From positions 496,001-560,000 of the forward strand of contig WJXW01000014.1 of NCBI GenBank assembly GCA_015832175.1: a stretch of 64,000 nucleotides of DNA, in the 5' to 3' direction. Below, piece by piece: positions 22,042-34,125 of this stretch. The stretch's first letter is position 1, and each line of letters starts with the position of its first letter. The notes below the pieces were generated by a model that ran no database searches, had not been told where the DNA came from, and was given only the letters and a program-made list of their open reading frames with translations. The stretch comes from Paraphaeosphaeria minitans (Eukaryota; Ascomycota; Dothideomycetes; Pleosporales; Didymosphaeriaceae). Made by a program: the position numbers and the translations under genes.

Positions 22042-23770
22042 GTATCGCCTTCTCACTGTCGTGTCCTCCCTTCTCGCTGTGGCTCAGAGCCAATTGGTGG
22101 GAACCCAGCAATCGGAGACACACCCTTCAATGACCTGGCAGCAATGCACGGCCAAGGGCAGTTGTACTACCAAAAATGGCAAAGTCGTCGTTGACGCTAG
22201 TAAGTTCGTATGTACACAATAGAAGTGAAATCGCATGCTTATCAAAGCTATCAGATTGGCGCTGGCTCCACACCAAGTCCGGGTAGGGCGACCTCTAGTC
22301 CACCCCGCCGAATTTGTGACTGATATCGTTCTGCAGCTATGACAACTGCTACACCGGAAACGAATGGAATACGACGCTTTGCAAAGGTACAAAAATTCAA
22401 CAGAAAGAGATCAAGGCAAACATCTGCTCACATTATCATCAGACAACAAGTCATGTGCGTCAAACTGTGCTCTTGACGGCGCTGATTACAAGGGTACCTA
22501 TGGAATCACTGCAAGTGGCAACTCGTTGCAGCTGAAGTTCGTAACCAAAGGGTCCTACTCCACTAACATCGGCTCTCGTACCTACATGATGAAGGACGAT
22601 TCTACTTATGAGATTTTTAAATTTGGTGCCGACCAAGAGTTCACGTTTGACGTCGATGTGTCTAACCTCCCTTGCGGCCTCAACGGTGCTCTCTACTTTG
22701 TCTCCATGGATGCCGATGGAGGCCTGAAGAAGTACTCCACCAACAAGGCTGGTGCTAAGTACGGCACTGGCTACTGTGATGCGCAATGCCCACGCGACCT
22801 TAAGTTTATCAACGGCGAGGTATACCTATATTCCACATCTAGTAAATCGCACAGCCCGCTGATACTCTGTTAGGGCAACGTCGAGGGCTGGAAGCCGTCT
22901 TCCAACGATCAAAATGCCGGTGTCGGTGGCCATGGAAGTTGCTGCGCTGAGATGGATATCTGGGAGGCCAACAGTGTATCGACTGCTGTTACACCCCACT
23001 CTTGCAGCACGATTGGGCAGAGCCGATGCGACGGCGACCGGTGCGGTGGAACATACTCCGCGGATCGTTATGCAGGTGTATGCGACCCTGACGGCTGCGA
23101 CTTCAACTCTTACCGTATGGGCGTGCCGGACTTCTACGGAAAGGGCAAGACAGTGGACACATCGAAGAAGTTTACTGTGGTCACCCAATTCGTCGGTTCA
23201 GGTGCCAACATGGAGATCAAGCGCTTCTACGTGCAAGGCGGCAAGGTTAGCCTAATAATGCTTACGGCTCGCATCCAGCTACTGACAATATCTGTTAGGT
23301 GATTCCTAACTCGCAGTCCGCGATTGCTGGTGTTGAAGGCAACTCGATCACAACTAAGTTCTGCGACCAGCAGAAGCAGGTCTTCGGCGACACCTACACA
23401 TTCAAGGATAAGGTAACTCAATTTCTCTGGAATAAGATCTCCATCTAATCATAGTTAGGGCGGAATGACCAACATGGCTTCGGCCCTTTCGGGGGGCATG
23501 GTGCTCGTCATGTCTCTGTGGGATGACCACTACTCCAACATGCTGTGGCTCGACTCTAGTTACCCCACGGACAAGGACGCATCAACGCCCGGAATCGGCC
23601 GCGGTGAGTGTGAGACCAGCTCCGGTGTAAGTGGTTCTTTCTCGAATCTCGACGGTGGCTGCGTGTTGACTTTTGTCTAGGTACCTGCCGATGTAGAATC
23701 CAAGAACGCCGATTCGTCTGTTATCTACAGCAACATCAAGGTTGGCCCGCTGAACTCCACCTTTGGTTAG
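22040..23770 (+). CDS. GH7 cellulase (cellobiohydrolase/endoglucanase family), no CBM1
   Basis: Eight exons join to an exact 452-codon frame. Introns are 22200-22254, 22283-22336, 22387-22442, 22820-22873, 23246-23298, 23413-23458 and 23627-23680. A signal peptide ([18 protein letters not shown]) is followed by the GH7 N-terminus ([23 protein letters not shown]). The catalytic block [11 protein letters not shown] near residue 220 has the expected Glu-Asp-Glu trio. Further signatures are [34 protein letters not shown] and [20 protein letters not shown]. The enzyme cleaves cellulose outside the cell, from the reducing end if a cellobiohydrolase. The retained loop segments suggest that subtype, but I cannot be sure by eye. 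It ends at PLNSTFG without linker or binding module. Confidence 0.92.
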
Positions 23771-24113
23771 ATGAGTACGGTTGCTCATCAGAAGCGAACA
23801 AGCGGATCAAGTGCCAGGATAAAATGCCGCGCGATTGTCTTCGTAGTAAACATTCTCAGCTTCTGTACATACTTGTTCAGACCGATGCCCGCAAGACCAA
23901 CGCAAATTGTGATTGTTTTATTAGACCATATTATGATGTTCGCTTTTCTTACGTCTCGTCAAGAAAGGTGTCGCGCTGTGCTATTTTCGGTGTCAGCGCG
24001 GAGTGCGAGGGTGTCGCTCGCAGCGAAACAGGCCTGAAACCAGCCTATGGTTTCAACGCAGCCATCTAATTTTGAGCAACAATCGCCCTCGTTATTCCTG
24101 CAACTCCAACACA
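23771..24113. other. Intergenic region between cellulase and ferric reductase
   Basis: 3' region of GH7 and promoter of the ferric-reductase gene. No specific site is recognised. Confidence 0.5.
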
Positions 24114-26457
24114 ATGGACAAAGCGAGATACGATCACCATTGGAATCATAGTGGGAGGGCGAATCGCCGTATTGCGGAATTGTTTTGGGCTGCGATATGC
24201 GCAATTGTCTTCGCGATATGGCTCCAGCGTACAGTAAAATGGTGGCGTAGACGGTAAGCCACCACACTTCCCAAAAGAGACGCGCGCTGATATTCGTAGT
24301 AGTCGTCGGGGAAGTCTTAGGCTGACGAGGCACGCATTTCCTTCTGCCTGGCTCGCAAGAAGAGCTGCGCTTGCCCGGGGCATCCTTTTAGTCTCGCTGC
24401 CGCTGGCTCACGTTTCTTTGGGGCACGCATTTGCTTTGACAGTGGGTGAAATCTTGCAGTTATAAGTGCATCTTACGCGTCGCCAAGTCGATGCAACTCT
24501 GCAGTTGGTCTATACTGACTTGCACCCTTCACAGGCGTACACATCCATCATCATCGCAATGCTTTTGAGCGTTGATGCACCAACATTCACCTTCCATTTT
24601 ACAGACGATGTAGCCTTCCGTGCAGCGTGGACAACAGTCTCACAAATTCCACTCGTCTATCTTCTCTCGGCAAAACGTGGTCCTCTCAAGTATCTGACCG
24701 GTCTGAGTTACGAGCGCATAACCTGGCTGCACAAGTGGGTAGGACGAATGATTTTTGTCTCGGCAACTACACACATGGCCATTATGCTATGCTCAATCTC
24801 GATATCTGAGCTCACAAGTTCACACGACGACGCAATGCAAGTTGTCCGTTACGGCGTCGGAGCGTACTTGTTGCTGCTTTGGATCGCTGTTTCGAGCATC
24901 ATAGGTGTAAGAAAGAGATGGTATCGCTTCTTTCACATCAGCCACTGGATTTCGACCATCGTGTTCCTGGGACTTGCTTTCAACCATGTTCCCAGTTACG
25001 CGCGACTGCCCATCTATGCTTCCATTGGGCTTGTTGCAACAGACAAAATGCTTGTCACTTTTGGGTACCTCTTGTTCAATATGACTCTCCGTCCCATCAA
25101 GACCAAGCTCAGAAAGTTTCGGAGAGGCCCAAGTTCAGCTAGGGAGGTGCATTTGCTAGCCATGGGCCATCCGATCAAGATGGTGGCGTCGCTGTTTACA
25201 ACAGGGGGTGATGGCGCCTCCGAGTCAACGACTGTGATGCGATTCAGTGATCTGCCGTTCAAGTGGAAACCTGGCCAGCATGTCAGGATGTGGTTCCCAC
25301 GCCTAGGCTCCCTCGAAGTTCATCCTTTCACACCAGCGACGTGCTCTGACTTCTCAAATCACCGCGAAATCGGAAGTCAAGATGTGGAAGAGCATGTTCT
25401 GCTACCCATGGAGTCAACAGCCCAGCCGAACGACATGATTTTGATGGTCAAAGCGCACGAGGGACTGACTCGAAGACTTGCCGACTATCGTGACGAGTGG
25501 CGATCTCTTCCTTGTCCAAACGCAAGTCAGCCGAGCTCTTCGCTCGTTGCGTTCATTGATGGTCCATATGGAGAAGGCCCAGCTTGGGAGGACTACGAAA
25601 ACATAGTCATGCTTTCCACCTCGACAGGTGTATCTTTTATGTTGTCGATTCTCAACTACCTAGAGCATTTGTCAGTCGCAAACAACGGAAGTCTGCGTAC
25701 TCGGAAAATTCACTTCGTTTGGGTGAACAGGCATATCGAACCAGTCTTAAAGTCGACTATCACCGAACTGTTTTGCAAAAATAGCACTGCGCTTCGCGAT
25801 TCTGGTGTATCGGTGAAAGCCGAATTCTACATCACATGTTCTGCATCCACAGAGCCGGACGCCTGCGACATGGACCCGTTCGCGCATCTACGTCGCTCAA
25901 GAGGAAGATCGCTGATTGGCAAGCCCCCTCTGCGAATCAGGAATCCAAACAACCCAGATGATTGGTATTCAGATGCAGAGTCGACACATACGTTCCAGAA
26001 CAGCCCACGAACAAGTAGTGATAGAGGCAGTCTCTCGAGCGAGGGCACCTATGTCGAAGAAAGAGCGGAGGAACAACGACCCTGCCTCTCTGGGCTACAA
26101 CCTGTCGAGAATAAACTTGAGACATCTTTTTGGGCCAGATTCAAGTTTTCAAGCTGGATCCATAGGACACATCGACAGGCTGAGACATGCCAGTGTGCGC
26201 TGCTGCAGCACCAAGAGCGCAAATGCAAAGTACGACAGTTGCCACCATTCATAGTGAGACATTACGGTACCAGACCGGATACTGGTGTTATACTGAATAC
26301 TGTTGTACCGCGGACGATGCTAGCGAAGACGATGGTTACAACTTGCGGTACGAGGTTAGGCAGTGATGTAAGGAAGGTGGTGTCACATATGAACATTGAC
26401 TATGGATTGAAGAGGAGGGAATCAGGAGTGCAGTTCTGGGACGAGAGCATGTCATAA
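24114..26457 (+). CDS. Ferric-reductase-type transmembrane flavocytochrome
   Basis: Moves electrons from NADPH through FAD and two haems across a membrane, by family. Exon 1 (ATG 24114) supplies a first span (LFWAAICAIVFAIWL). Intron 24254-24320 leads to a second span (GILLVSLPLAHVSLGHAFAL). A second intron follows. Both 24442-24534 (727 aa) and 24446-24487 (744 aa) keep frame, so that junction is uncertain. Haem-ligand histidines are visible in WLHKWVGRMIFVSATTH and FFHISHWISTIVFLGLAFNH. The FAD motif is HPFTPAT and the NADPH-binding motifs are DGPYGEGPAWEDYENIVML. Between the two NADPH-side blocks is a long polar insert of roughly 130 residues. The distal motif reads CGTRLGSDV, with threonine where proline is usual after CG. 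Role in iron or copper uptake is inferred. Confidence 0.85.
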
Positions 26458-26529
26458 AGCCTCCGTGAGGCTGTTTTCTTTTGTACAAAATACCCAAGTA
26501 ATCCTACAATCCGCACCAAACCCTCTCCA

Positions 26530-27336
26530 TTAGTATCTGACCGTGGTGCGGACATTCGTCGGCTCGCCGCCGTGAGACCGCCAGAATTCTGCCTCGAACT
26601 CCTCCTCCGACAGTTCCTTCTTCTTGCTCTGCGGTCCCGCTCCCATCATCCGGTCAAGCCGGTGCTCGTCCTCAGCCTCGGCCCCGGCCTCTTTCGTCTT
26701 CTCCTTTCCCTTCGCCACAACGCCAGGCAGCTTCATGCTGAAGCTGAAGCCAGAACGCTGGGCAGGCTCGTTCCCCTCGCTCGAACGCGATGGGCTCCCC
26801 GCACGCGGACCGTCTTCGCCGCTGGTGTACACCCGTTGGACGAAGTAGGCTTCGCGCCTCAGCTCGTGCGCATCTCCCTCCACGAGAATGCAGAGCGAAA
26901 GGCAACCGAAGACGTCCATGCCCCAGCTAAGGGCTGTCTTTCCCACGGCGTGGCACTCCAGGAAGCCAGGGTTGGCGCGCTGCTGCTCGGCGGGACTGCT
27001 ATCGCATTGCGAAGCAGAGAGCTCTGCGAAGATGATGGCGCGATTGTCGAGAATGAGGCCAATCAAGCCGATGTTTGCAGACTCGGCAAACGCAAAGCCG
27101 GTCTGGATGGTGGTGGTTTTGGTGTCACGCTTCGGGATCAAGTAGATTTGCGCTTGCTTGATCTCGTACTGTGTGCCGTAGCTCGCGGCGGGCGCCTCTA
27201 CGGCGGCTTTGGTGTACTTGGAGCAGGCATGCTCGAAGTTGGTGCGGAGTCGGTCGCGCAATGCGGAAGGCACAACGTCGAATTTGGCGGCGGAGAGAGG
27301 AGTGTTGTCTTCAATGGGGACGAAGGTAGGGGCCAT
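26530..27336 (-). CDS. Conserved-looking hypothetical protein (268 aa)
   Basis: A single uninterrupted frame begins MAPTFVPIEDNTPLSAAKF. The first 190 residues look folded (QIYLIPKRDTKTTTIQTGF, ANIGLIGLILDNRAIIFAEL, GMDVFGCLSLCILVEGD). The last 80 are polar and charged (KGKEKTKEAGAEAEDE, KKELSEEEFEAEFWRSHGG). There is no signal peptide or membrane span. I do not recognise the family. Its 3' end converges closely on the ferric-reductase gene (about 70 bp apart). Confidence 0.6.
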   Translation of the reverse strand: MAPTFVPIEDNTPLSAAKFDVVPSALRDRLRTNFEHACSKYTKAAVEAPAASYGTQYEIKQAQIYLIPKRDTKTTTIQTGFAFAESANIGLIGLILDNRAIIFAELSASQCDSSPAEQQRANPGFLECHAVGKTALSWGMDVFGCLSLCILVEGDAHELRREAYFVQRVYTSGEDGPRAGSPSRSSEGNEPAQRSGFSFSMKLPGVVAKGKEKTKEAGAEAEDEHRLDRMMGAGPQSKKKELSEEEFEAEFWRSHGGEPTNVRTTVRY

Positions 27337-30060
27337 TGTGGCTTATGGAATGAGAGTAGTGGTAGTCTGAAGAAAGAGTATAGCGTATTGCCGCTGAGTT
27401 CGAGATAGAGGGTGAGTGTCGTTGAGCTGCAAGAGTCAAACGCGCTTCAACTTTATAAGGAGCGAGTGCGCGTTCACCTGAGCAACCCCCCTTCAAGCAC
27501 GCGCTAACCGAGAGCCATAATAGAAACGGGTTGAATCTGTATATATGTGTGGCAGTGCATCCTTCTCGCGAAGCCTGTGATGTCTCTTCTGTAGATGTAG
27601 AGCACTGCCTAGATGCGCCATATCTAGACAAGTCCAACTTGGTACGGGTTATACCAGGATGGATCAGACTATTAGAAGTTTAGGTTACATTAAAAAGGGG
27701 GAACTCGTGCGTTTTCCTAAGAGATACTATGTTGTGAGAGGACTGCAGCTGCAAGAGCATCTATACGATGTCTGGCATAGATGTTGTGTGTGTCGCAATG
27801 CTTCACAAGACATGTATTGAAGATGAGCGTGGTTGTAATCAAAGCACTCTGTGGGTGTATTGCCCCTTTAATACCCTAGAGTATGCACATACAATTGCCA
27901 TAGTCGGTTTGTTCCTCGACCGTGACGTTGAACGTGATGTACCTTCGAATATTCTAGCAGCTTTCAAGAATAGCTCCCAACACATGGGTAGAGTGCTCTC
28001 ACGAACTAACGGATAATGCTTGTGGTATAAAACACGATAGGCATCCTATGGTACAAAGTATAACTTTGACAGCCGTTGAGCGTTTCGACTATGGACTCCA
28101 TGCAATACATAGTATAGGGCAGCCGAACTGGAAGCACAATCATGGAATGGAGCTCTGTGGAGAACTATGGAAGGCTAGCACTACAGAGATACGTTCTGAA
28201 CCATGAGTATATGAACCATGAGTAACGCCATGATTCGAATCGATATCAGCTGCGGCTGCTGCTAGTGTATCTTCAGATACAGGCGATGTGGATATACCAT
28301 ATGGCAGCAGGGCTGGTGCCCGAGGCAACGAATCAATGTTGAAGCGTCATGGAATACTGCGGCTCGCCTGGTTAAGCAGCGTGGAGCCAGAGGCTGTCGA
28401 GGCAATGCCCGATATGGACTAGCGCACCTTTGGGGGAGCAATAAGGAAGTCGCGTCGCTGACACGGCCTGTTGACACCTCCACCACTTCCCTCCACTTCC
28501 CAAGTCTTTCAATGTTTTTGTTCGCGGAAAAACTTCTTTTCTATCCAAACCACGGCAGGTGCTGCGCCCGCACTGTACTTCTCGTCAATCTACTACACTC
28601 GCCCTCATATGCCATCGGCTGCTTTGACACTGGTCAATGTACCCAAATTGGAGGGTATACGATGGTGCCAGAGCCACCAGTCACCTCTACTTGGCCTGTA
28701 TGGAACACACACAGGCATTTTCTTGCCTCGATCCTCGTTGCTACATAACGTATCCCCGCGCACACTTGCTATCCAATACAAATCAACGCGCCTGATAACT
28801 TCTCTGCGTTCCTCATAGTAATTCATTTGCAAGCAAGAACCTCGCAGCTTCCCTGAGGCCAGACTACTGAGGACTTACCGATATCCATGAAGGTCGTTGT
28901 GCGCAGCAAGGTAACTGTCCAGTTATCTCCTCTCTCCCTGCAACGTTGTTTAGGTCAGACTTATCGGCTTGCAAGCCAAAAGACTAACCAGGAAGTCTCA
29001 CGCCGGATTCTTACCCGCAACTGTACCTGTGCGATCTCCTCAGCTGGAGCATGCTTTACACCCGTTTGTTCGCTTGAAGTACGACGAAGCTCTGCTAACA
29101 GTTCGCAGCCCGACACCAACATTCGTCGCCATGACTGGGAACGGAACAGACGGTAGTTGACCTGCAATCCTCCTGCCGGCACTTGATCAACCCCAAATTT
29201 CGAATCCAAAGCCCTGGTGGCCTGAGCACCACGCCTGAGTCGAGCACGAGCGAACTTCCAGTGCTTACCTTCACCCCTCCCCTCCCTTCCCTTCCACAAC
29301 CCACGAAAATTGGCCATGATGAACAAGCAAAACCAAGTTCCTCGTACTTGGTTTGCGTTCATTCGGCCTAGAACGGACCCGACACTTCGATCCCTCGTGA
29401 GGCAAGACACAGGCCCCGAAAGGGACATGCTGGGGTCATAGGATTACGGTGTGAGTCAAAGTTGGGCGACCAACCCCACATCCCTAGGATTCGTCAGGGT
29501 AGGGGCGTTTCCCCGCCCGAGAGGAGCCAGCGCTTGTACCTGACCCGAGGGCCCCGGCTCTCTTTACTAATTACAAGGGGGTATCGACGACGCCAGATAG
29601 GTTCCATCCAAGATTGTGCCCCTACCCGGGCCGCGTGCTTCTACGTCTTGGATGGTTTTCTGAGCTCGAACATTTCATCGATTTCTCTTTTGGCGTTTTC
29701 GGATCGTGGGGTCATCGGGATTCGGATGCGTTTACTGACGCTTGATAGAATCGTCGCTTGAGCAGATGGCATATGAGCTTCCACGCCACGAACACGCCCT
29801 GAACACGACCGAGCTGCTCCCACTTCGCTCGAGCCATCCCTCGCACTCTGCCGCCGTCTCCTCTTTCGATCTCGGCATCATATGGACGCTGGGGAATCGC
29901 CGAGGCTTAGGATGAATACAGACGGAACCCAAGACCGAGGCTACAGGATTTTGATATGGATACATATAGCGAACAAGACAATCTAGATGGCCAGGCATCA
30001 GTATACATGCAAGTGAAGCTATAAACACAGAGTCGTCGTATCTTGCCGAAACATCCAATA
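27337..30060. other. Gene-poor stretch; no gene seen
   Basis: Only short conflicting frames. GC composition rises after 29.4 kb. No transposon or RNA gene is recognised. Confidence 0.4.
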
Positions 30061-30120
30061 GCATGAACACCTGCTACCTACACCCTTCCCAGCAGCGACA
30101 CCACTCCTACCTGTCTAAGT

Positions 30121-30145
30121 AGCACCAGCACCAGCACCAGCACCA
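30121..30145. repeat. (AGCACC)n microsatellite
   Basis: About four copies of the hexamer. Confidence 0.9.
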
Positions 30146-30287
30146 ACCCATCACCACCAACCTCCCTTCCCGTGCTCCTCAGCAACCCACCCCCCATCTC
30201 GCGACCGCTTCCACTCCGCAAGATCCGCCTCACCTGCCACCACACCGCTATCCCAAACCCCCTCGCCTCATCTAGGTAACCCCCTCC

Positions 30288-30313
30288 CACACACACACAC
30301 ACACACACACACA
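30288..30313. repeat. (AC)n microsatellite
   Basis: About 13 dinucleotide copies. Confidence 0.95.
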
Positions 30314-30443
30314 AGCCCGCTCCTCGTTCCTTCGCCGCACCCTCAATGCAATGCTTCCACCCGACGACCCTCCACGCTGAAACCCTAGCGCCCACCAAGC
30401 ACAACCAAGCCTCGCGTCCCCCCCACCCAGCCTTATGCACTCC

Positions 30444-30482
30444 ATCCCCATCCCCAACCCCAACCCCAACCCCAACCCCAAC
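30444..30482. repeat. (CCCCAA)n microsatellite
   Basis: About five to six hexamer copies. It resembles a ciliate telomere repeat, not the fungal TTAGGG type, and is internal. Confidence 0.9.
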
Positions 30483-30608
30483 CACAAGCACCGCGATCCA
30501 TACATCATCGCTTCTACCACATTCACCCTACCACCATCGCCCAAAAAAGAAAAAAAAAGGGTCTAGAATTGTGCCGGTGCTTCGGTGTTCGGAAGTTCGG
30601 CGCACCGC

Positions 30609-30664
30609 TACCTACCTACCTACCCACCTTACCTACCCACCGTACCTACCCTCCGTACCTACCA
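30609..30664. repeat. (ACCT)n microsatellite
   Basis: Imperfect tetramer run ACCTACCTACCTACCC and related units. Confidence 0.9.
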
Positions 30665-30887
30665 TACAGGGGTGCGCAGGAGGCGTAGCGCGCAAAGCCA
30701 CGAGGGAGAAAGGTCCGACGCCGGTGTTGCTGGATATAGGTAGCTTTGACGGAGAAAGGGAGGGAGATGGATGGGGGGAAGTGGGTACCCAGGTAGTTAG
30801 CTAGGTAGGTCTTGGAAGGCAGTCCGTCCGCGAGGCTGAGCGCATTCCGGGGTGCTCGGAGAAGGGGCTTGGAAGGGGATTGTGCTG

Positions 30888-30912
30888 GGTAGGTAGGTAG
30901 GTAGGTAGGTAG
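30888..30912. repeat. (TAGG)n microsatellite
   Basis: Six tetramer copies. This is the complement of the ACCT run 280 bp upstream, so the two could pair as an inverted repeat. Confidence 0.9.
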
Positions 30913-31648
30913 TGAGGTATTCTGGGTAGGCTAGGCAGGTATTGTAGCACTTGAGAGCGTCAGCCCGTTGTGCATTATCCTGCCCATCTCCACGTTCCGA
31001 CTCCACGAAAAAGCGACGCTGGGAAAGGCAAGGCAAGGCAAGGCAAACACATCACGCGCAAAAAAAAAAGACGCAAAAAAAGCATGTGATGGGTACGATT
31101 AGCTGTACCTACGCGAGCGAGCGACGTGCTCGGCTCCCCTGTTCCGTTTACAAGTTAAGACTACAAGACTCTAGTTTTAGGTGCACCGTAATATACACTG
31201 GTGGAAGCAACAAAAAGGAAAGTGGTGTGGTTGTAGCTGTGTGGAAAAGCACAGGACAGGTATTCGCTGTGAAGCAGTGTGGAACGCCGTGACCCCATGC
31301 CCCTGTATGTTGCGCGCGCGCGCGAAAAGAATAAAATGAAATGAAATAAAGGAGCGCCGCTCTGTGTAGAGGATAAGAGGGAAAAGAGACTTCATGCTCG
31401 TGTCGTCATCCATCGTGTCCTACTCTTTTTGCTGCTGCTGCCTACTGCTGCTGATGTCTGGCCGTCCCGCGCTTTGTTAAGGATGTTTCATGATGGTGGT
31501 GGAAGGTAGGCGTTGTCGAGCTTTCGAGCGCGATTCGCGTCGACATGTCAAGATATTCGCTCCCTCCGCCTGTCTATGCTCCGTTCGGTAATTTGCACAA
31601 AATCTCCAATATGGCTTCATCTTCCCCATTTTGTCCATTTCTCCTGGT

Positions 31649-34125
31649 TTACGAGCTCTTGCCAGCCTCGTACACTTTGCTCATGAATTCATCGGGGCTC
31701 TCGCGAAGCTTCCTCGTCTTCAAGACTTCTGTAACATCGCTGGCCTCTCCGCCCATGCAGTTGCCTTCAAGGGCGCCCATGAGTGCAACTGCAACGCGAG
31801 GTGGAATCTTGTCGCCTTCGATGGTGTACACGTCCATAATCCGGGCGGCATGCTCGATCGAAACACGGTCGCAGAAAAGCCCACTGAACATCGGGAGCAG
31901 ATAATCGTGAGGCTCGACGCGGAGTTGAGCCAGCCGATTCGCCATGTCCGGGCTCTTCTTCCTCAGGGCTGAAAGCGTGGTGTCGTAAGCGGCCATGATG
32001 GCACTCATGTCCTGAAGTAGGAATGAGAGTGGTAGAGCGCGGTTCATCATGTTCGAAAGCGCAACGAAAGAATCTGCGGCAGACATGTTGAGGAGAAACA
32101 GAGCAGCCACATGGTGGATACCGACGGTGGTATCGACGTCGGAGCGATACGAGCTGTAGGCGATGCAGATGTTTACGAGTTCCTGGTGAAGCGGCTGCTC
32201 GGGCAAGTCCTGCGTCTCGGGGGCGAACATCTTCAGGTCCGAGAAGACGCTCTTTGTGTTCTCCACGATCTGGGCGTAGCGGCCATCGAGAGCTGAGGCG
32301 CCAAGCGCCGTGACCTGCAGTTGAGCCTTCTCTAGGGCTACGTTGTAAGTGACTTCGGAGACCTCGAGCTCGTTCCCAATGGCCTTCTTCCAGACATCTC
32401 CGCGAAGCTTGGCAGGGATGCCGTTCCACCACATCTTTCTATGTGAGCCCTTGAGTTCGGGGCGAGACATTTCCTGCGCCCAATTCGGGAGTAGTAGGCT
32501 AGACCAGTATTCGGCTTTGATGCGTTCAGCCTTTTCTCGTGCGAGGGCCTCTTCCTCTTGACGCTTGGCTTCGAGACGTTCTAGTGGTTGTTAAAATGGG
32601 CGTTTGTAACCTGGAAAAGGTACTTACCAGCTTCCTCGATCCGCGCCAACATCTTCTGGTACTCCTTCAGATGCTTCTTCTCTTCCTTCGGATCTTTGGG
32701 CGGCAACCAGGACGGACGAGTCCGCGAGAGGTATTTTTCCTTCTCGGTCGAAGGCTGGAACGGATCGATGAGCGGGTCGCTCTTCCGGACTGGCGGTAGA
32801 GGAGCCGCTTTCTTCTTCTTCTTTGCCTCGGAGTCTCCAACTGATGACGAGCGCGATAGTGGCTGCTGGCGCTTGATCTCCTGCTCGAGCTCTACCTCGG
32901 TCTGGTACTCCTCCAGCGCCTCTGTGAGCTTCCGTGCATCCGCGTCGAGCGCTCCGTATGTCTCCTCCCATGTGTGTGTCGGCTGGCGGCTCAGCGCAGG
33001 AGGCTCGTTCTCTTTGTTTGGATCGGGGGTCGGTGGCTGCGAAGGATAGCGGCGTTCTGAGAAAGCGGACGAGGTCTTTGAGAGCGGTTCGCCGCGTTGC
33101 GAGACCGGGCGGCTTGTCGCAGGGGTGTGTGAAATCTGGGGTGGGCTACCACACGAGGAAGGTGCCGGGGAGCGTTCTTGGGCAGGTCGCGGCGAGATGG
33201 GCACGTTCCAGATGACTGCATCCTCGGGGAGGTCATCGTCTCCATCGTCGACATCACACTCTGCTTCCCGCTCCTTGGCGGTCTTGCGGGTAGTGTGCTG
33301 CCACGACTGTCTCCTAGAAGCCATTGAGGGAGACACTTGGAGACTTCGGGAGCTGTTGCGAGATAGGGAACGCTGGGAGGAAGAGGAAGGAAGTGGTTTG
33401 TTCGGGGAGGGAGAACGCGAGCGGCGGACGGGTGCCTGCAGGTTGGTGATGTTGGCCAGCGAGGGAGCGGACGGCGACGAGAAGCCCCTCCGGAGCTGCT
33501 TCCCTGGTGCATGGAGCTGCGACCCCGCACGCAGGTTGTGGCTCGTCTGGATCTTCATCGCCGGCGGCCGTGACTTGGCTCCCTTTGTGAGGTCGCGGAA
33601 TGAGTGGGATGCTGAATGTGGAATGCTGCGTGATCGTGAGGCCTCGAAGAGCACGCGGTTCGGCGAGTGCGGCACGGGGAAGGAGGACGGGCCCGTGTCG
33701 TCGGCGAGGTTGATGTCTTCAAAGTGGGAGAGGTCGCTGGGGCCCATGTCGCTGAGGCCCTCGGAATGGAAGCTGCTCGACTTGCTGCTCTTGGAGTTTG
33801 TGAGATCGGGCGGGCTGCCCGGCGCGGCCAGCGGCATGGTGTTTGCGTGCTGCAGGACGGCAGCCATGAGCGGTCTGGGGTCTTTCTTCCTCGGGTTGGT
33901 GGTTGGCTGCAGGGCAATGCGTCGAGAGGGAGCGAGGTATCGCGTGGGAGGTTGCTTGGCGCAGACGGTGCGCTGGGAGGTAGTCAGAGCAGAGACATAG
34001 TCGGACTCGGTGATGATGTAGAGGCTCTTGTCGGGGTGCGAATGAATATGGTGGACGTCCGGATCGAAGGGTAGACCAGGGCCGAATGCGTGGTGCTGTT
34101 GCGCTGCGAAGAGCGCGGTAGGCAT
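31649..34125 (-). CDS. TBC-domain (Rab-GAP family) protein with atypical catalytic fingers
   Basis: Two exons (intron 32581-32627) give an exact 809-residue frame from ATG 34125. A longer start at 34188 is open. Residues 1-490 are disordered and Ser/Pro-rich with many RS-like clusters (SRSRSIPHSASHS, RRSRSPSPNKP). A coiled-coil basic segment follows (RLEAKRQEEEALAREKAERIKAEYW). The TBC domain begins at about 540 (LKGSHRKMWWNGIPAKLRGDVW) and runs to the end. TBC proteins stimulate GTP hydrolysis by Rab GTPases with an arginine and a glutamine finger (IxxDxxR and YxQ). Here the matching places read IVENTKS and VGIHHV, lacking both, so it may bind a Rab without GAP activity. Conserved YSSYRSDVDTTVG and MNRALPLSFL support the fold. 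Confidence 0.75.

Larger units (their letters stand above)
30061..31648. other. Microsatellite-rich intergenic region
   Basis: Contains several simple repeats (listed separately), AAGGC repeats near 31030 and a CG run near 31312. No supported gene is present. Confidence 0.6.

Noticed and set aside
27768..29761. Several ORFs of 80-155 codons in the desert
   Set aside because: They overlap on both strands, have no domain-like segments, and splicing does not extend them.
30444..30482. (CCCCAA)n as an internal telomere repeat
   Set aside because: Fungal telomeres are usually TTAGGG-type. This run is short, lies among other microsatellites and is far from any sign of a chromosome end.
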